From positions 1 to 25,569 of IMG/VR virus record IMGVR_UViG_3300037246_000650: DNA of 25,569 nt. One strand, 5' to 3'. A program made the translations under genes and the position numbers. The notes under the pieces are model-generated. The model worked only from the letters and a program-made list of their open reading frames with translations. It was not told the DNA's origin and did not search any database. Every line of letters begins with the position of its first letter. Positions within the stretch are counted from its first letter, which is position 1. Source of the DNA: a virus. Below are positions 8,151-14,813 of this stretch, in pieces.

Positions 8151-8192
8151 TAAAGGGTCGGGGCCGGAAAGGAAAAAACGAACCGACCCCTT
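8151..8192 (-). terminator. Rho-independent terminator after the capsid-proximal gene
   Basis: On the minus strand a stem GGGTCGG/CCGACCC (arms 8183-8189 and 8155-8161) is followed by TTTATTTTTT. It lies about a dozen bases past the stop of the 8204-9019 gene and ahead of the tail-side genes. It probably lowers transcription beyond the capsid genes instead of ending it, because no other promoter is obvious downstream. Confidence 0.7.
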
Positions 8193-8203
8193 CCCAATTA
8201 ACA

Positions 8204-9019
8204 CTAAATACTAATTGCCAACATAATCATCGGGCCTGCGATATTGTGAGCATTAGCGATGTCGGCATTTAGAATAAATCCCGCTATTTGCTCTTCGCCG
8301 CTACCTACCGCCAAAGCAGCTTCAACTAAAGTACCCGTAGTTCCCTCACCAGCCCAATAAACTGTTCGCTCTGATGGGCCGGGGTCATCAAGGCTACTGT
8401 TGGAAGGACTGATATAAGCTGGGCCATACGTCTGACCCCAATACTTATAACCAGCTTGAGACGTTTGTGCCGGAACACAAATAATGGCACAACTGCCGCC
8501 TGCATGAGCTTTGGTCTCTCGATAGGGATTCTCATATACTTCGTGCTTGTCATTAGTTGTCGTAAGTATCGGCAAAGGAGCATCCGTATAAACCAACGTA
8601 GTTGTATCAACAGACTTCTCATTGCCAACAATACCCATCAAGTAGGTTGTAGTAGTTGCGCTTATGTCAATCGTCACCAAGTAAGCACCTGCAAGGTCGT
8701 CAATCGCTCGACTTGCAATTGCTACTTGCTGTACCCTGCTGCCAGCAGGAAAAGCTACGGCATTTGCACCCCACGAAAGAGCAGCGTTCTCGTATGCAAA
8801 CGCACCGTGATAACTGTACGCTACCGCTACTGCATTGGAATATTTATAGACACGGCCATCCCATGTTATGAGACGAGTGCCATAAACGTAACGCTGTACG
8901 TCCTCCGTGGTGTAAATGCCAAGTGCAAGGCCATGATTTCCTGCGCCGTCGTCAGTGAAGTCGTGAGGCTCGCCACCTGGGTAAATCGGAAGATGTGGTT
9001 TTGTAAATATCTTAGACAT
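8204..9019 (-). CDS. Capsid-adjacent structural protein (decoration or second head protein)
   Basis: The protein has 271 residues and starts MSKIFTKPHLPIYPGGEPHD. It is soluble, rich in Ala, Gly, Thr and Tyr, and strongly beta-prone (VYKYSNAVAVAYSYHGAFAY). It lies directly downstream of the major capsid gene and ends at a terminator, the usual place for decoration or minor head proteins. AAAGGAG stands ahead of the ATG. No named family was recognised. Confidence 0.7.
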   Translation of the reverse strand: MSKIFTKPHLPIYPGGEPHDFTDDGAGNHGLALGIYTTEDVQRYVYGTRLITWDGRVYKYSNAVAVAYSYHGAFAYENAALSWGANAVAFPAGSRVQQVAIASRAIDDLAGAYLVTIDISATTTTYLMGIVGNEKSVDTTTLVYTDAPLPILTTTNDKHEVYENPYRETKAHAGGSCAIICVPAQTSQAGYKYWGQTYGPAYISPSNSSLDDPGPSERTVYWAGEGTTGTLVEAALAVGSGEEQIAGFILNADIANAHNIAGPMIMLAISI

Positions 9020-9031
9020 AATTTATCTCCT

Positions 9032-9952
9032 TTAAGGTGTTTCGAGGTCGATTTCGACCACCGCCGGGCCTTCGACCCTGGTTGCACCGAGACTCTGTTC
9101 TACATAAACCTGCACGCTGTAACATTTGGTGGGAAGCTCATCAATTCTGACCATCGGCTCCTCGGCAATTGAAAGCACGATAGCGTCTTGAGCAAAAGCA
9201 AAACAAGACGTAGCACCTGCATCCTCAGCGGAAACAGGAAGTCTTGTATGCTTTATGAACTTGAATCCCATAAATGTATCTATAAAGCCTTGGGCTAAGG
9301 CTCTTACAGTGTTATAGTCTGCACTCTTAACTTCAGTCGTGTTGAGTAACTGATTGATGTTGTAAGGGTTGGTGAGAAAATAACGCTGTCTTGCTTCGTC
9401 GATTTCCGCATCGTCAAGAAGTTGCTTGCAAGTCAAAAGTTTGGCGATAGTAAGGGGCGTTTCAACAGTGTCTGTCATTAGAGCGCCAGGGGCCACTACT
9501 ACGCCATCAGAAGTAATAAGACGACATTCACCAACAGCGGAGTTCAGAATAGTAGTTCCGCCTGTATGGCCACCATAAGCGGCCCCGTAAAGGGCAGCGA
9601 TGATGGTGTCGTCAATTTGGCGATTAGCAGCAAAAACTGCGTTCTGAGCATAAGTTGATTGAGGGTCGATAAGCATTTTGAGCTTATCGGTATTATCAAT
9701 CAAATCGGCCCAGTTGTAGTCATCTACCGTCAACTTGCGTCTTGAATGCGGAGTGTCAATCTGCGGGGTGTTACCGTGTCGAACATTCTTCGGCTGCATC
9801 GACGTTGCACCGATACGCTCGACATACATTGTGTCGCCAGTCATGTCCTCCATTCTGCAAGTACCCCGAAGTTTTGTTTGCTTCATTTGGGATAAAAGCA
9901 GAATGTTGGCCTTGAAATGGTCTACAAATGCAGTTGTGATTTGTACACTCAT
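9032..9952 (-). CDS. Major capsid protein (HK97-fold, Phage_capsid_2-like)
   Basis: The protein has 306 residues. Motifs I associate with this capsid family are RGTCRMEDMTGDTMYVERIG and then HGNTPQIDTPHSRRKLTVDD, followed by WADLIDNTDKLKMLIDPQST and RQIDDTIIAALYG. The C-terminal half ends with a beta strand, EGPAVVEIDLETP. It has no N-terminal protease or long delta domain, so assembly relies on the separate scaffold gene just upstream. A 142-base structured leader separates it from the scaffold, and AAAGG lies before the ATG. It is the best-recognised virion gene here together with portal and terminase. Confidence 0.9.
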   Translation of the reverse strand: MSVQITTAFVDHFKANILLLSQMKQTKLRGTCRMEDMTGDTMYVERIGATSMQPKNVRHGNTPQIDTPHSRRKLTVDDYNWADLIDNTDKLKMLIDPQSTYAQNAVFAANRQIDDTIIAALYGAAYGGHTGGTTILNSAVGECRLITSDGVVVAPGALMTDTVETPLTIAKLLTCKQLLDDAEIDEARQRYFLTNPYNINQLLNTTEVKSADYNTVRALAQGFIDTFMGFKFIKHTRLPVSAEDAGATSCFAFAQDAIVLSIAEEPMVRIDELPTKCYSVQVYVEQSLGATRVEGPAVVEIDLETP

Positions 9953-10094
9953 TAGAGTACCTTTCTAATTGTCGTTTCAAACTGCTCGGAATGGTAATCC
10001 GACAATCGGGCCTATCCTACCTAAACGCTGGTAAGCGAGCGGGCTACCGCTATTTCTTGGGCCTCGAAGGGTAATCCAATGAGATACTGGCAAA
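9953..10094 (-). promoter_or_regulatory. Structured 142-base leader between scaffold and capsid genes
   Basis: No gene is visible here, in a genome where most gaps are under 15 bases. On the minus strand the scaffold stop codon lies in the loop of a perfect ACTGGC/GCCAGT hairpin (10086-10103). Further small hairpins follow, including CGCT-TACC-AGCG and, just before the capsid ribosome site, TCGGA-TTACCAT-TCCGA. GGATTACC occurs twice. No convincing promoter or T-run terminator was found. It may be an RNA-processing or translation-enhancing leader that sets the high capsid to scaffold ratio; that is inference. Confidence 0.45.
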
Positions 10095-10940
10095 TTAGCC
10101 AGTGGGTGTTACTTTACTTTTCTCCTGAAATAATACTGAAACCTTTTTAACCGCAGCCTTATGTCCTGGATGTAATCCATTTTTGTAGGCGTCGGTCTGC
10201 ATTTCTTTATCTATTGCTTCCTGTAAATCGCCAGGTGTTTGAGCGTGAGATTCAACAATGTCACCATGTTCGGCGAATTTACCACCGAGATTAGAACAAA
10301 ATCTTATAAAGTCAGGGTCATCTGCGAACTTGTCACAAAGTCTGGTTCTAAACTCTACATCATCGCCAGTACCTTTGTTAATTGCGTAATCGCCATCATG
10401 CTTCTTTGAATCATAAGCCGCACCCCAATCTTTGTAAAGACCATCCTTGATTTCCTGGCGGTTAGCGATAACAGCATCGGCCTGAACCTTAGCAGCAGCC
10501 ATAACGTTTCCGTTATTGAACTCCATTATCGCCGCAACCTGCTTAGAGTTCAAACCTATCTTATGAAACAAGTCTTGAGCAGCGAGGGCAAGGTCGTTAT
10601 TCCAATGTTCCTCTGGAAAGTCGTCCGGCTTGGCAATGTTGTAATCCACCGCAGTAGGTGGACGGCCACCGGCTGTATGCCAGGCTTCCATTTCCTCATC
10701 GGTCGTGTTCTCGTTGGGAACAGATATTTTATCCGCACCAACCATTCTTTTAGTCATTACATAAGATTTTGCAAGACCATCTACATTCTTTAATTGCTGC
10801 AATGCTTTATCTTCGTGCAAAGTCTCATCTGTCAACATCTTCTGCCAACCATCTACGAAATTGCCATCTTCCCCTATCATAGAGGTTGGAACTGTCGCTG
10901 TCGTCTCTGTCGTTTCAGTTGTTGCCGTTTCTTCGGCCAT
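10095..10940 (-). CDS. Capsid assembly scaffolding protein
   Basis: The protein has 281 residues. It opens with a Thr/Glu-rich disordered segment (AEETATTETTETTATVPTSM), then reads DGNFVDGWQKMLTDETLHED and LAKSYVMTKRMVG. A helical, charged C-terminus follows. Acidic, helical proteins with this opening, immediately upstream of the coat gene, are podovirus-type scaffolds that guide procapsid assembly and then leave. The C-terminal region (HPGHKAAVKKVSVLFQEKSK) is basic, as expected for the coat-binding end. AAAGGA lies upstream of ATG. The start overlaps nothing; the stop lies in a hairpin. Confidence 0.82.
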   Translation of the reverse strand: MAEETATTETTETTATVPTSMIGEDGNFVDGWQKMLTDETLHEDKALQQLKNVDGLAKSYVMTKRMVGADKISVPNENTTDEEMEAWHTAGGRPPTAVDYNIAKPDDFPEEHWNNDLALAAQDLFHKIGLNSKQVAAIMEFNNGNVMAAAKVQADAVIANRQEIKDGLYKDWGAAYDSKKHDGDYAINKGTGDDVEFRTRLCDKFADDPDFIRFCSNLGGKFAEHGDIVESHAQTPGDLQEAIDKEMQTDAYKNGLHPGHKAAVKKVSVLFQEKSKVTPTG

Positions 10941-11395
10941 TATTTATCCTTTCTTACAAAATGTTTCTTATTTTCTTCGTCATTCAGATATGGGTCGGCT
11001 ATGAAAACCGGCAGGTCAAGATTGAATACCTCAGTATTAACGAATATTAGTTTCGAGCGGCATTTCGGGCATACAAGTATTTTGCCATCCTCTACCGCAG
11101 GAGTCTCGAATTTACTTTTGCAATCCTGGCATTTATATTTCTTCGATTCAGGATGGTTAGCGAAGAATATAGCTTTTTCCTCCGCAGTTTCGCAGAAATA
11201 GTTCTTACTGTCCATAATGATTTGAATGACCTTTTTATTCACCATCCTTGGTGGCGCTTCTGTCGTTTGCGTTGCTATAATCTGCAATAGTTGTATTTGG
11301 TCTCTCAACGCACCCATTTCTTCCTTGTGCTTACTCTCGATTTCCGCTATCTTTCTTGCGTTAATTGCCTCAGGAGTCATATCTTCTTTAGCCAT
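10940..11395 (-). CDS. Coiled-coil plus zinc-ribbon phage protein
   Basis: The protein has 151 residues. Residues about 10-45 form a coiled coil (INARKIAEIESKHKEEMGAL). Then comes a four-cysteine zinc ribbon with CQDC near residue 90 and CPKC near 115. It ends LNDEENKKHFVRKDK. The stop and the scaffold start overlap by one base (TAATG). Such ribbons recur across this operon. The position suggests a head-assembly accessory role, but no function is known to me. Confidence 0.68.
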   Translation of the reverse strand: MAKEDMTPEAINARKIAEIESKHKEEMGALRDQIQLLQIIATQTTEAPPRMVNKKVIQIIMDSKNYFCETAEEKAIFFANHPESKKYKCQDCKSKFETPAVEDGKILVCPKCRSKLIFVNTEVFNLDLPVFIADPYLNDEENKKHFVRKDK

Positions 11396-11663
11396 CTTCT
11401 TCTTCCCTTTCGTAATTTATTGCTTTAATTTGTTTGACTGCATACGGGTCTTTCTTTAATTGTGCGTATATGTGCATCATTACACTTCTTTGACCTTCGG
11501 CAAAAGCTACTTGAATGGCCGTAATGTCTTTGTTACTTGCAAGATTCAAGTATCCATCTATCTTCGAGAGTCTTTTAAGGTCAGCAAGAACTCTCCGACC
11601 AGACGAAATCTCAAAGGTCTGCGTATAGTCGATAATCAACTGCTTTTTATCTTCTTCGCTCAT
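11388..11663 (-). CDS. Bbp19-like small phage protein
   Basis: This 91-residue helical protein contains DYTQTFEISSGRRVLADLKR and later AFAEGQRSVMMHIYAQLK. This is the pattern I know from Bbp19-type proteins of podoviruses: an S-x-x-GRRVLxDL helix followed by EGQRSV. In those phages the gene lies between portal and capsid genes, as here. It overlaps the next gene by eight bases. Molecular role unknown. Confidence 0.72.
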   Translation of the reverse strand: MSEEDKKQLIIDYTQTFEISSGRRVLADLKRLSKIDGYLNLASNKDITAIQVAFAEGQRSVMMHIYAQLKKDPYAVKQIKAINYEREEEDG

Positions 11664-11699
11664 TTCTTCTTACGACCTTTTCTTCCTCTTTTTCCTTTT

Positions 11700-11894
11700 T
11701 TACACGGCATTTGCAGTTTCCTTCTGTATTGTGTAACATTTTTTACCAAACTTTATATTCTTATACCCACATATTCTTGCGTCTGGTTGGCCTTTAGATT
11801 TTTCCCAGTTTTCTTCCGGTGACCAACAAGCGCTATATCCTTTCCCATTGTCCTCGTAATAACAACATTGTTTACACAATCTATATCTATCCAC
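11700..11894 (-). CDS. Small Cys-rich protein with GTG start
   Basis: This 64-residue protein has GTG at 11894 as the only plausible start, overlapping the upstream stop by eight bases, with a GGGGGC ribosome site. Cysteines at CKQCCYYE, SACW, ICGY and KKCY give a possible zinc site. Its opening resembles other C-x2-C leads in this window (for instance MKCENCKWWE at 14248). No family named. Confidence 0.5.
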   Translation of the reverse strand: MDRYRLCKQCCYYEDNGKGYSACWSPEENWEKSKGQPDARICGYKNIKFGKKCYTIQKETANAV

Positions 11895-12099
11895 CTACTG
11901 CCCCCATAATCGCTTCAGAATTTTCTTTTTGTTTTATGCAATCTAATAATTGTTCCTTTGCGTATGGCGCCAATAAATCGTTATCCTTGAGAAGTTGCCT
12001 ACATAAATCAAACTTTCCTGCTGTAAAAGCATCTCCAAAAATCACGGCATCTGCGTCTGCAACCAATTCTATATCTTTTTCCATTTTCTTCTCATTCAT
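11887..12099 (-). CDS. Small phage protein of unknown function
   Basis: The protein has 70 residues and starts MNEKKMEKDIELVADADAVI. It is helical and acidic at the front, ending SEAIMGAVGG. AAGGG lies five bases upstream of ATG. It lies immediately downstream of the portal gene; the end AIMGxxG echoes the portal C-terminus (AEAIMGTK), perhaps by chance. No function assigned. Confidence 0.6.
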   Translation of the reverse strand: MNEKKMEKDIELVADADAVIFGDAFTAGKFDLCRQLLKDNDLLAPYAKEQLLDCIKQKENSEAIMGAVGG

Positions 12100-12111
12100 T
12101 TTTTCCCTTTC

Positions 12112-13737
12112 TTATTTAGTTCCCATAATCGCCTCGGCAGGGCTACCGCTCTCAGGAGCCCCTGTGGTCTGCCCGTAGGCTTGAGCCCCTGTTTGGATAG
12201 CCTCAAGTGCCTGTTGTCGCTGTAACGCAGCCTGACGTGCCTTCCTGATAGCGTCACGGTCGTCCTCAGACTTTATATCTTCGGCTCTAACGCCAAGTTG
12301 CCTGCCAAGATTCCTAAATCCTTCGTCCACGTTGATATTGTCCATTATCTCTGGAACTTGCTCTTTCATTTCGAGACCTATCGCAACAAACTTCTGATAA
12401 GCGGCGGCCTGACCTGAACTAAGGGCATTTGACATCAAGCCTAAATATTCAATCTCTACCGTCTCTAATCCTAAAGGCGGTGGTTCAATCTCTCCGTTGT
12501 CTATGAGGAGTATTAAAGTCCTTTTCAGCATCGGTTCAAGATGTTCGGTTTGGTATCGTCCCACTGGCTGACCCGCCTTGCGAAGTCCTTCCAATTTCCT
12601 CTCTCGTATCTCAAGGACAGTCCTTCTATCACCTTTTAAGTCAGTGATGGGATTGAAGACGTTCTTATAGAAAGCCTTATGGATTATCTCCTGTTCCATT
12701 TCGATTATGTCTTTGGTGATAGGGAAGTTACCTTGAACACCCTGGATTGGAACTATCGAAGGTATTTCCTGAACATCATTTACCGCTCCGGCAAAACTTT
12801 TATATTCACCATCAAAACTCTCAAGTTTTTCCACCGCTGGGTTATTATGCTTATCACCACATTGTACTAAATCACCTTTCATCTGCTGCAAAACTCTGAT
12901 TTGCGGAAGTATCTCCGTCCCTACGCCTCTGCCGAATATCTCGCCGGTAGTCACCATCCATCGGGCGGGATGGTATGGAAAGTCAGGGAAGCCACCTTCG
13001 TCAATTAGATGTTTATGCTCTACGTCAATATATACCGATTCCCAATCCATATTCTTCGGGTCTTCAGGATAACCAGGGTTTCTTTCCTCTCGTGGTCGGA
13101 CTATATGAAGTATCGGGAATGAGTTCTCTATTTTCTTAGGGTCTTTATAAGCCTCTAATATTTTCTCTCCAACCTTATCTTCACCCCATTCCTGAACACA
13201 CTGACGGGCGGTATATGGAAACTTTATCATCATCGTATCAATCATACCCTTACTATTGGCGAGCATTATGTAAAGGGCTATATCGTAGTCTTTGAAATTC
13301 AAACCTCCGGCTTTGATAGACCATTCGGAAAAGATATTCCCTGTCCCGAAGACTACGAATGAACGTAGAAACTCACTTTCTTGAGCCATAAAGTTAGATG
13401 AAAATAATGCTCGATGTTGTTTATCCGTTGCTCTTGCGCACCAATTGTCAAAATCGTCTGATTGACCACCGATGTTATCTTTCGATGGATTCCACTTATA
13501 GAAATATTCGCCAATAGGAATAACTGCCGACAAAAAACCGTCAGCCATTTCTTTTGAGTCGATGACGGCAGTTGGGTCGAGAAGCGTCTTATGTTCGCTG
13601 CCTCTATAATTGATAGTGGTTATATTGCTCTCACGGGGAAAGGTTAAATCGGCGGTCTCCTGCCATAAGTTACGGAAGTTGCCGTTCTTGCCCCACTCTA
13701 TATCGTATGATTTTATGTATTCTTCTGCTCTACTCAT
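12112..13737 (-). CDS. Portal / head-to-tail connector protein (podovirus type)
   Basis: The ATG at 13737 (MSRAEEYIKSYDIEW) is preferred: AGGA lies five bases ahead, whereas the in-frame TTG at 13752 lies inside the hairpin T-run. The protein has 541 residues, the usual size for connector proteins of T7- and Bbp21-like podoviruses. Family-like segments are LWQETADLTFPRESNI, GSEHKTLLDPTAVID, a stretch equivalent to FGTGNIFSEWS, GRGVGTEILPQIRVLQQMKG, and the QALEAIQTG Gln/Ala-rich tail. Twelve copies form the ring through which DNA is packaged and ejected. The C-terminus is disordered (QTTGAPESGSPAEAIMGTK). Confidence 0.88.
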   Translation of the reverse strand: MSRAEEYIKSYDIEWGKNGNFRNLWQETADLTFPRESNITTINYRGSEHKTLLDPTAVIDSKEMADGFLSAVIPIGEYFYKWNPSKDNIGGQSDDFDNWCARATDKQHRALFSSNFMAQESEFLRSFVVFGTGNIFSEWSIKAGGLNFKDYDIALYIMLANSKGMIDTMMIKFPYTARQCVQEWGEDKVGEKILEAYKDPKKIENSFPILHIVRPREERNPGYPEDPKNMDWESVYIDVEHKHLIDEGGFPDFPYHPARWMVTTGEIFGRGVGTEILPQIRVLQQMKGDLVQCGDKHNNPAVEKLESFDGEYKSFAGAVNDVQEIPSIVPIQGVQGNFPITKDIIEMEQEIIHKAFYKNVFNPITDLKGDRRTVLEIRERKLEGLRKAGQPVGRYQTEHLEPMLKRTLILLIDNGEIEPPPLGLETVEIEYLGLMSNALSSGQAAAYQKFVAIGLEMKEQVPEIMDNINVDEGFRNLGRQLGVRAEDIKSEDDRDAIRKARQAALQRQQALEAIQTGAQAYGQTTGAPESGSPAEAIMGTK

Positions 13738-13750
13738 TTTTATCCTAAAC

Positions 13751-13784
13751 AAAAAAGCCCCACAACCTTTCGGTCATAGGGCTT
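13751..13784 (-). terminator. Hairpin with T6 immediately before the portal gene
   Basis: On the minus strand the stem AAGCCC/GGGCTT encloses a smaller ACC-GAAA-GGT hairpin and is followed by TTTTTTG. It lies between the tRNA-like element and the portal ribosome site. By sequence it is a good intrinsic terminator, yet the portal has no clear separate promoter. It may act as a partial terminator or as an RNA end/processing signal for the tRNA-like RNA. Confidence 0.65.
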
Positions 13785-13808
13785 CGCTTTTTACGATTGT
13801 CCCAAACT

Positions 13809-13892
13809 ATTGACGGGCAGGATTCTAACCTGCGACTACTTCGGTAGCGGACTTAAATGTACTGCGCCCTGCGTTCCGCACGCCACCGCCAA
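13809..13892 (-). tRNA. tRNA-like element, class II shape, anticodon arm not foldable
   Basis: On the minus strand a 7-bp acceptor TTGGCGG/CCGTCAA (one G-T pair) encloses a D-arm GCGT-GCGGA-ACGC. A long variable arm follows (CTAC-CGAA-GTAG) and then a strong T-arm GCAGG-TTAGAAT-CCTGC. Length about 84 bases, right for a leucine- or serine-type tRNA. The expected anticodon region holds a TTTAAGT that would suit a Leu-UAA loop, but the flanking five-base arms do not pair. No CCA is encoded. It may be a decayed tRNA, a non-canonical one, or a structural RNA; no isotype is assigned. Confidence 0.5.
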
Positions 13893-13921
13893 TAATATAT
13901 TACTTAGTTTTTAACTGATAC

Positions 13922-14248
13922 CTATTTTTCCTTAAATTCGCCACAATATTGATATTTAGCAGTTATTGGATATACGCCAAACCAAGCGTAGCCAATTTCG
14001 TCTCCTTCTGGGTCTTCTAATTGGCGTATTGGAGGGTATCTATGACACCGTCCAGCATCCAAAATATCTTTGTCTTCAAACATTGAACAATATTTTTTCG
14101 CCAACGACTCATTATCTAATAATTTCCCTTTAGACAATAAAAAGTCGTCTACTTCTTTTCGGATTCTATCTATACCTTCTTGGATAATTTTTCGTTCTTG
14201 TTCATCATCCTCTATTATCTCCCACCACTTGCAATTTTCACATTTCAT
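13922..14248 (-). CDS. Cys-rich phage protein (CxxC...CHRYPP...YCGEF type)
   Basis: The protein has 108 residues. It begins MKCENCKWWEIIEDDEQERK, has a long charged helix, then AGRCHRYPPIRQLED and ends YQYCGEFKEK. The four cysteines with this spacing form a metal-binding fold common in phage genomes, usually of unknown role. The ribosome site AAGGAG is strong. Its start overlaps the end of a 59-residue gene by 11 bases. The tRNA-like element lies just downstream. Confidence 0.72.
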   Translation of the reverse strand: MKCENCKWWEIIEDDEQERKIIQEGIDRIRKEVDDFLLSKGKLLDNESLAKKYCSMFEDKDILDAGRCHRYPPIRQLEDPEGDEIGYAWFGVYPITAKYQYCGEFKEK

Positions 14249-14417
14249 TTTTTGCTCCTTTTTTAAGGTTACTTGGTTTAATACTTTGCTCCACGTTGGA
14301 GTTTACATATTTACCATTTTGTATATTGAACGAAACCTTACCATAGAAATCAGGCAAAATCAAACATAAACTTTCACCAATTACATTCAACTCAAACTTT
14401 GTCTTTTCGTCAATCAT
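14238..14417 (-). CDS. 59-residue protein of unknown function
   Basis: Read directly from the DNA: MIDEKTKFELNVIGESLCLI, continuing LPDFYGKVSFNIQNGKYVNS, and ending with a Lys-rich tail KKGAKNEM. It looks like a small beta domain with a flexible basic end. AGGGT stands four to five bases before ATG. It fills an otherwise unexplained 170-base gap and overlaps the next gene, which supports it. Confidence 0.6.
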   Translation of the reverse strand: MIDEKTKFELNVIGESLCLILPDFYGKVSFNIQNGKYVNSNVEQSIKPSNLKKGAKNEM

Positions 14418-14419
14418 TT

Positions 14420-14602
14420 TTACCCTAACAAAGTGTGGCCTCTGGTTTCAGGCTCAAGTTCACCTGTGAGTATCGTCTCAGCATAACCCTTTTTCTTTCT
14501 GGGTTTGTCGCCTTCGCCCTTAATGCCTTCGGATACTATCTCCGGTGGCTCTCTGACCTCCGGCATTGTCATCGGTTCGGGGGTAGAAAATAATCCGCCC
14601 AT
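14420..14602 (-). CDS. Small conserved podophage protein (MGGLF...TLLG type)
   Basis: This 60-residue protein starts MGGLFSTPEPMTMPEVREPP, has a basic PRKKKG patch, then AETILTGELEPE and ends HTLLG. I know this pattern (MGGLF..., Pro-rich, basic, ILTG, TLLG end) from small genes next to the portal of many podoviruses. Role unknown; probably a minor head or ejected component. AAGG precedes ATG. Confidence 0.65.
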   Translation of the reverse strand: MGGLFSTPEPMTMPEVREPPEIVSEGIKGEGDKPRKKKGYAETILTGELEPETRGHTLLG

Positions 14603-14603
14603 A

Positions 14604-14804
14604 TTAGTTTTCCTTACTTACAGGTGAGCCGGTCGAGGGCATGGCCAGGCATCCCGACTCAGGTTCATCCTCAACAAAAAAAGATGCCTGCTTGACCTTA
14701 AAGCTCACAACGTCTAAAACGCCGCACACCTGCTCGGTGGTTAATCCTTTTTCGTCAATGTACTTATTCACTATGTTTGTTACCTCAACTGCTAAATTAT
14801 TCAT
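14604..14804 (-). CDS. Small phage protein of unknown function
   Basis: The protein has 66 residues and starts MNNLAVEVTNIVNKYIDEKG. The front is a helical domain (TTEQVCGVLDVVSFKVKQAS); the C-terminus is flexible (SGCLAMPSTGSPVSKEN). AAAGGA lies six bases before ATG. It lies between the large terminase and portal. No family recognised. Confidence 0.65.
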   Translation of the reverse strand: MNNLAVEVTNIVNKYIDEKGLTTEQVCGVLDVVSFKVKQASFFVEDEPESGCLAMPSTGSPVSKEN

Positions 14805-14813
14805 TTTTTCCTT

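Noticed and set aside
8456-9172. 238-codon plus-strand open frame
   Set aside because: Lies wholly antisense to the capsid and capsid-adjacent genes, which have clear families, ribosome sites and spacing; Cys-rich translation is a frame shadow.
13810-13892. Plus-strand reading of the tRNA-like region as tRNA-Leu
   Set aside because: A CTTAAAT loop is present on the plus strand, but acceptor has a mismatch and no T-arm forms; the minus-strand fold is clearly better.
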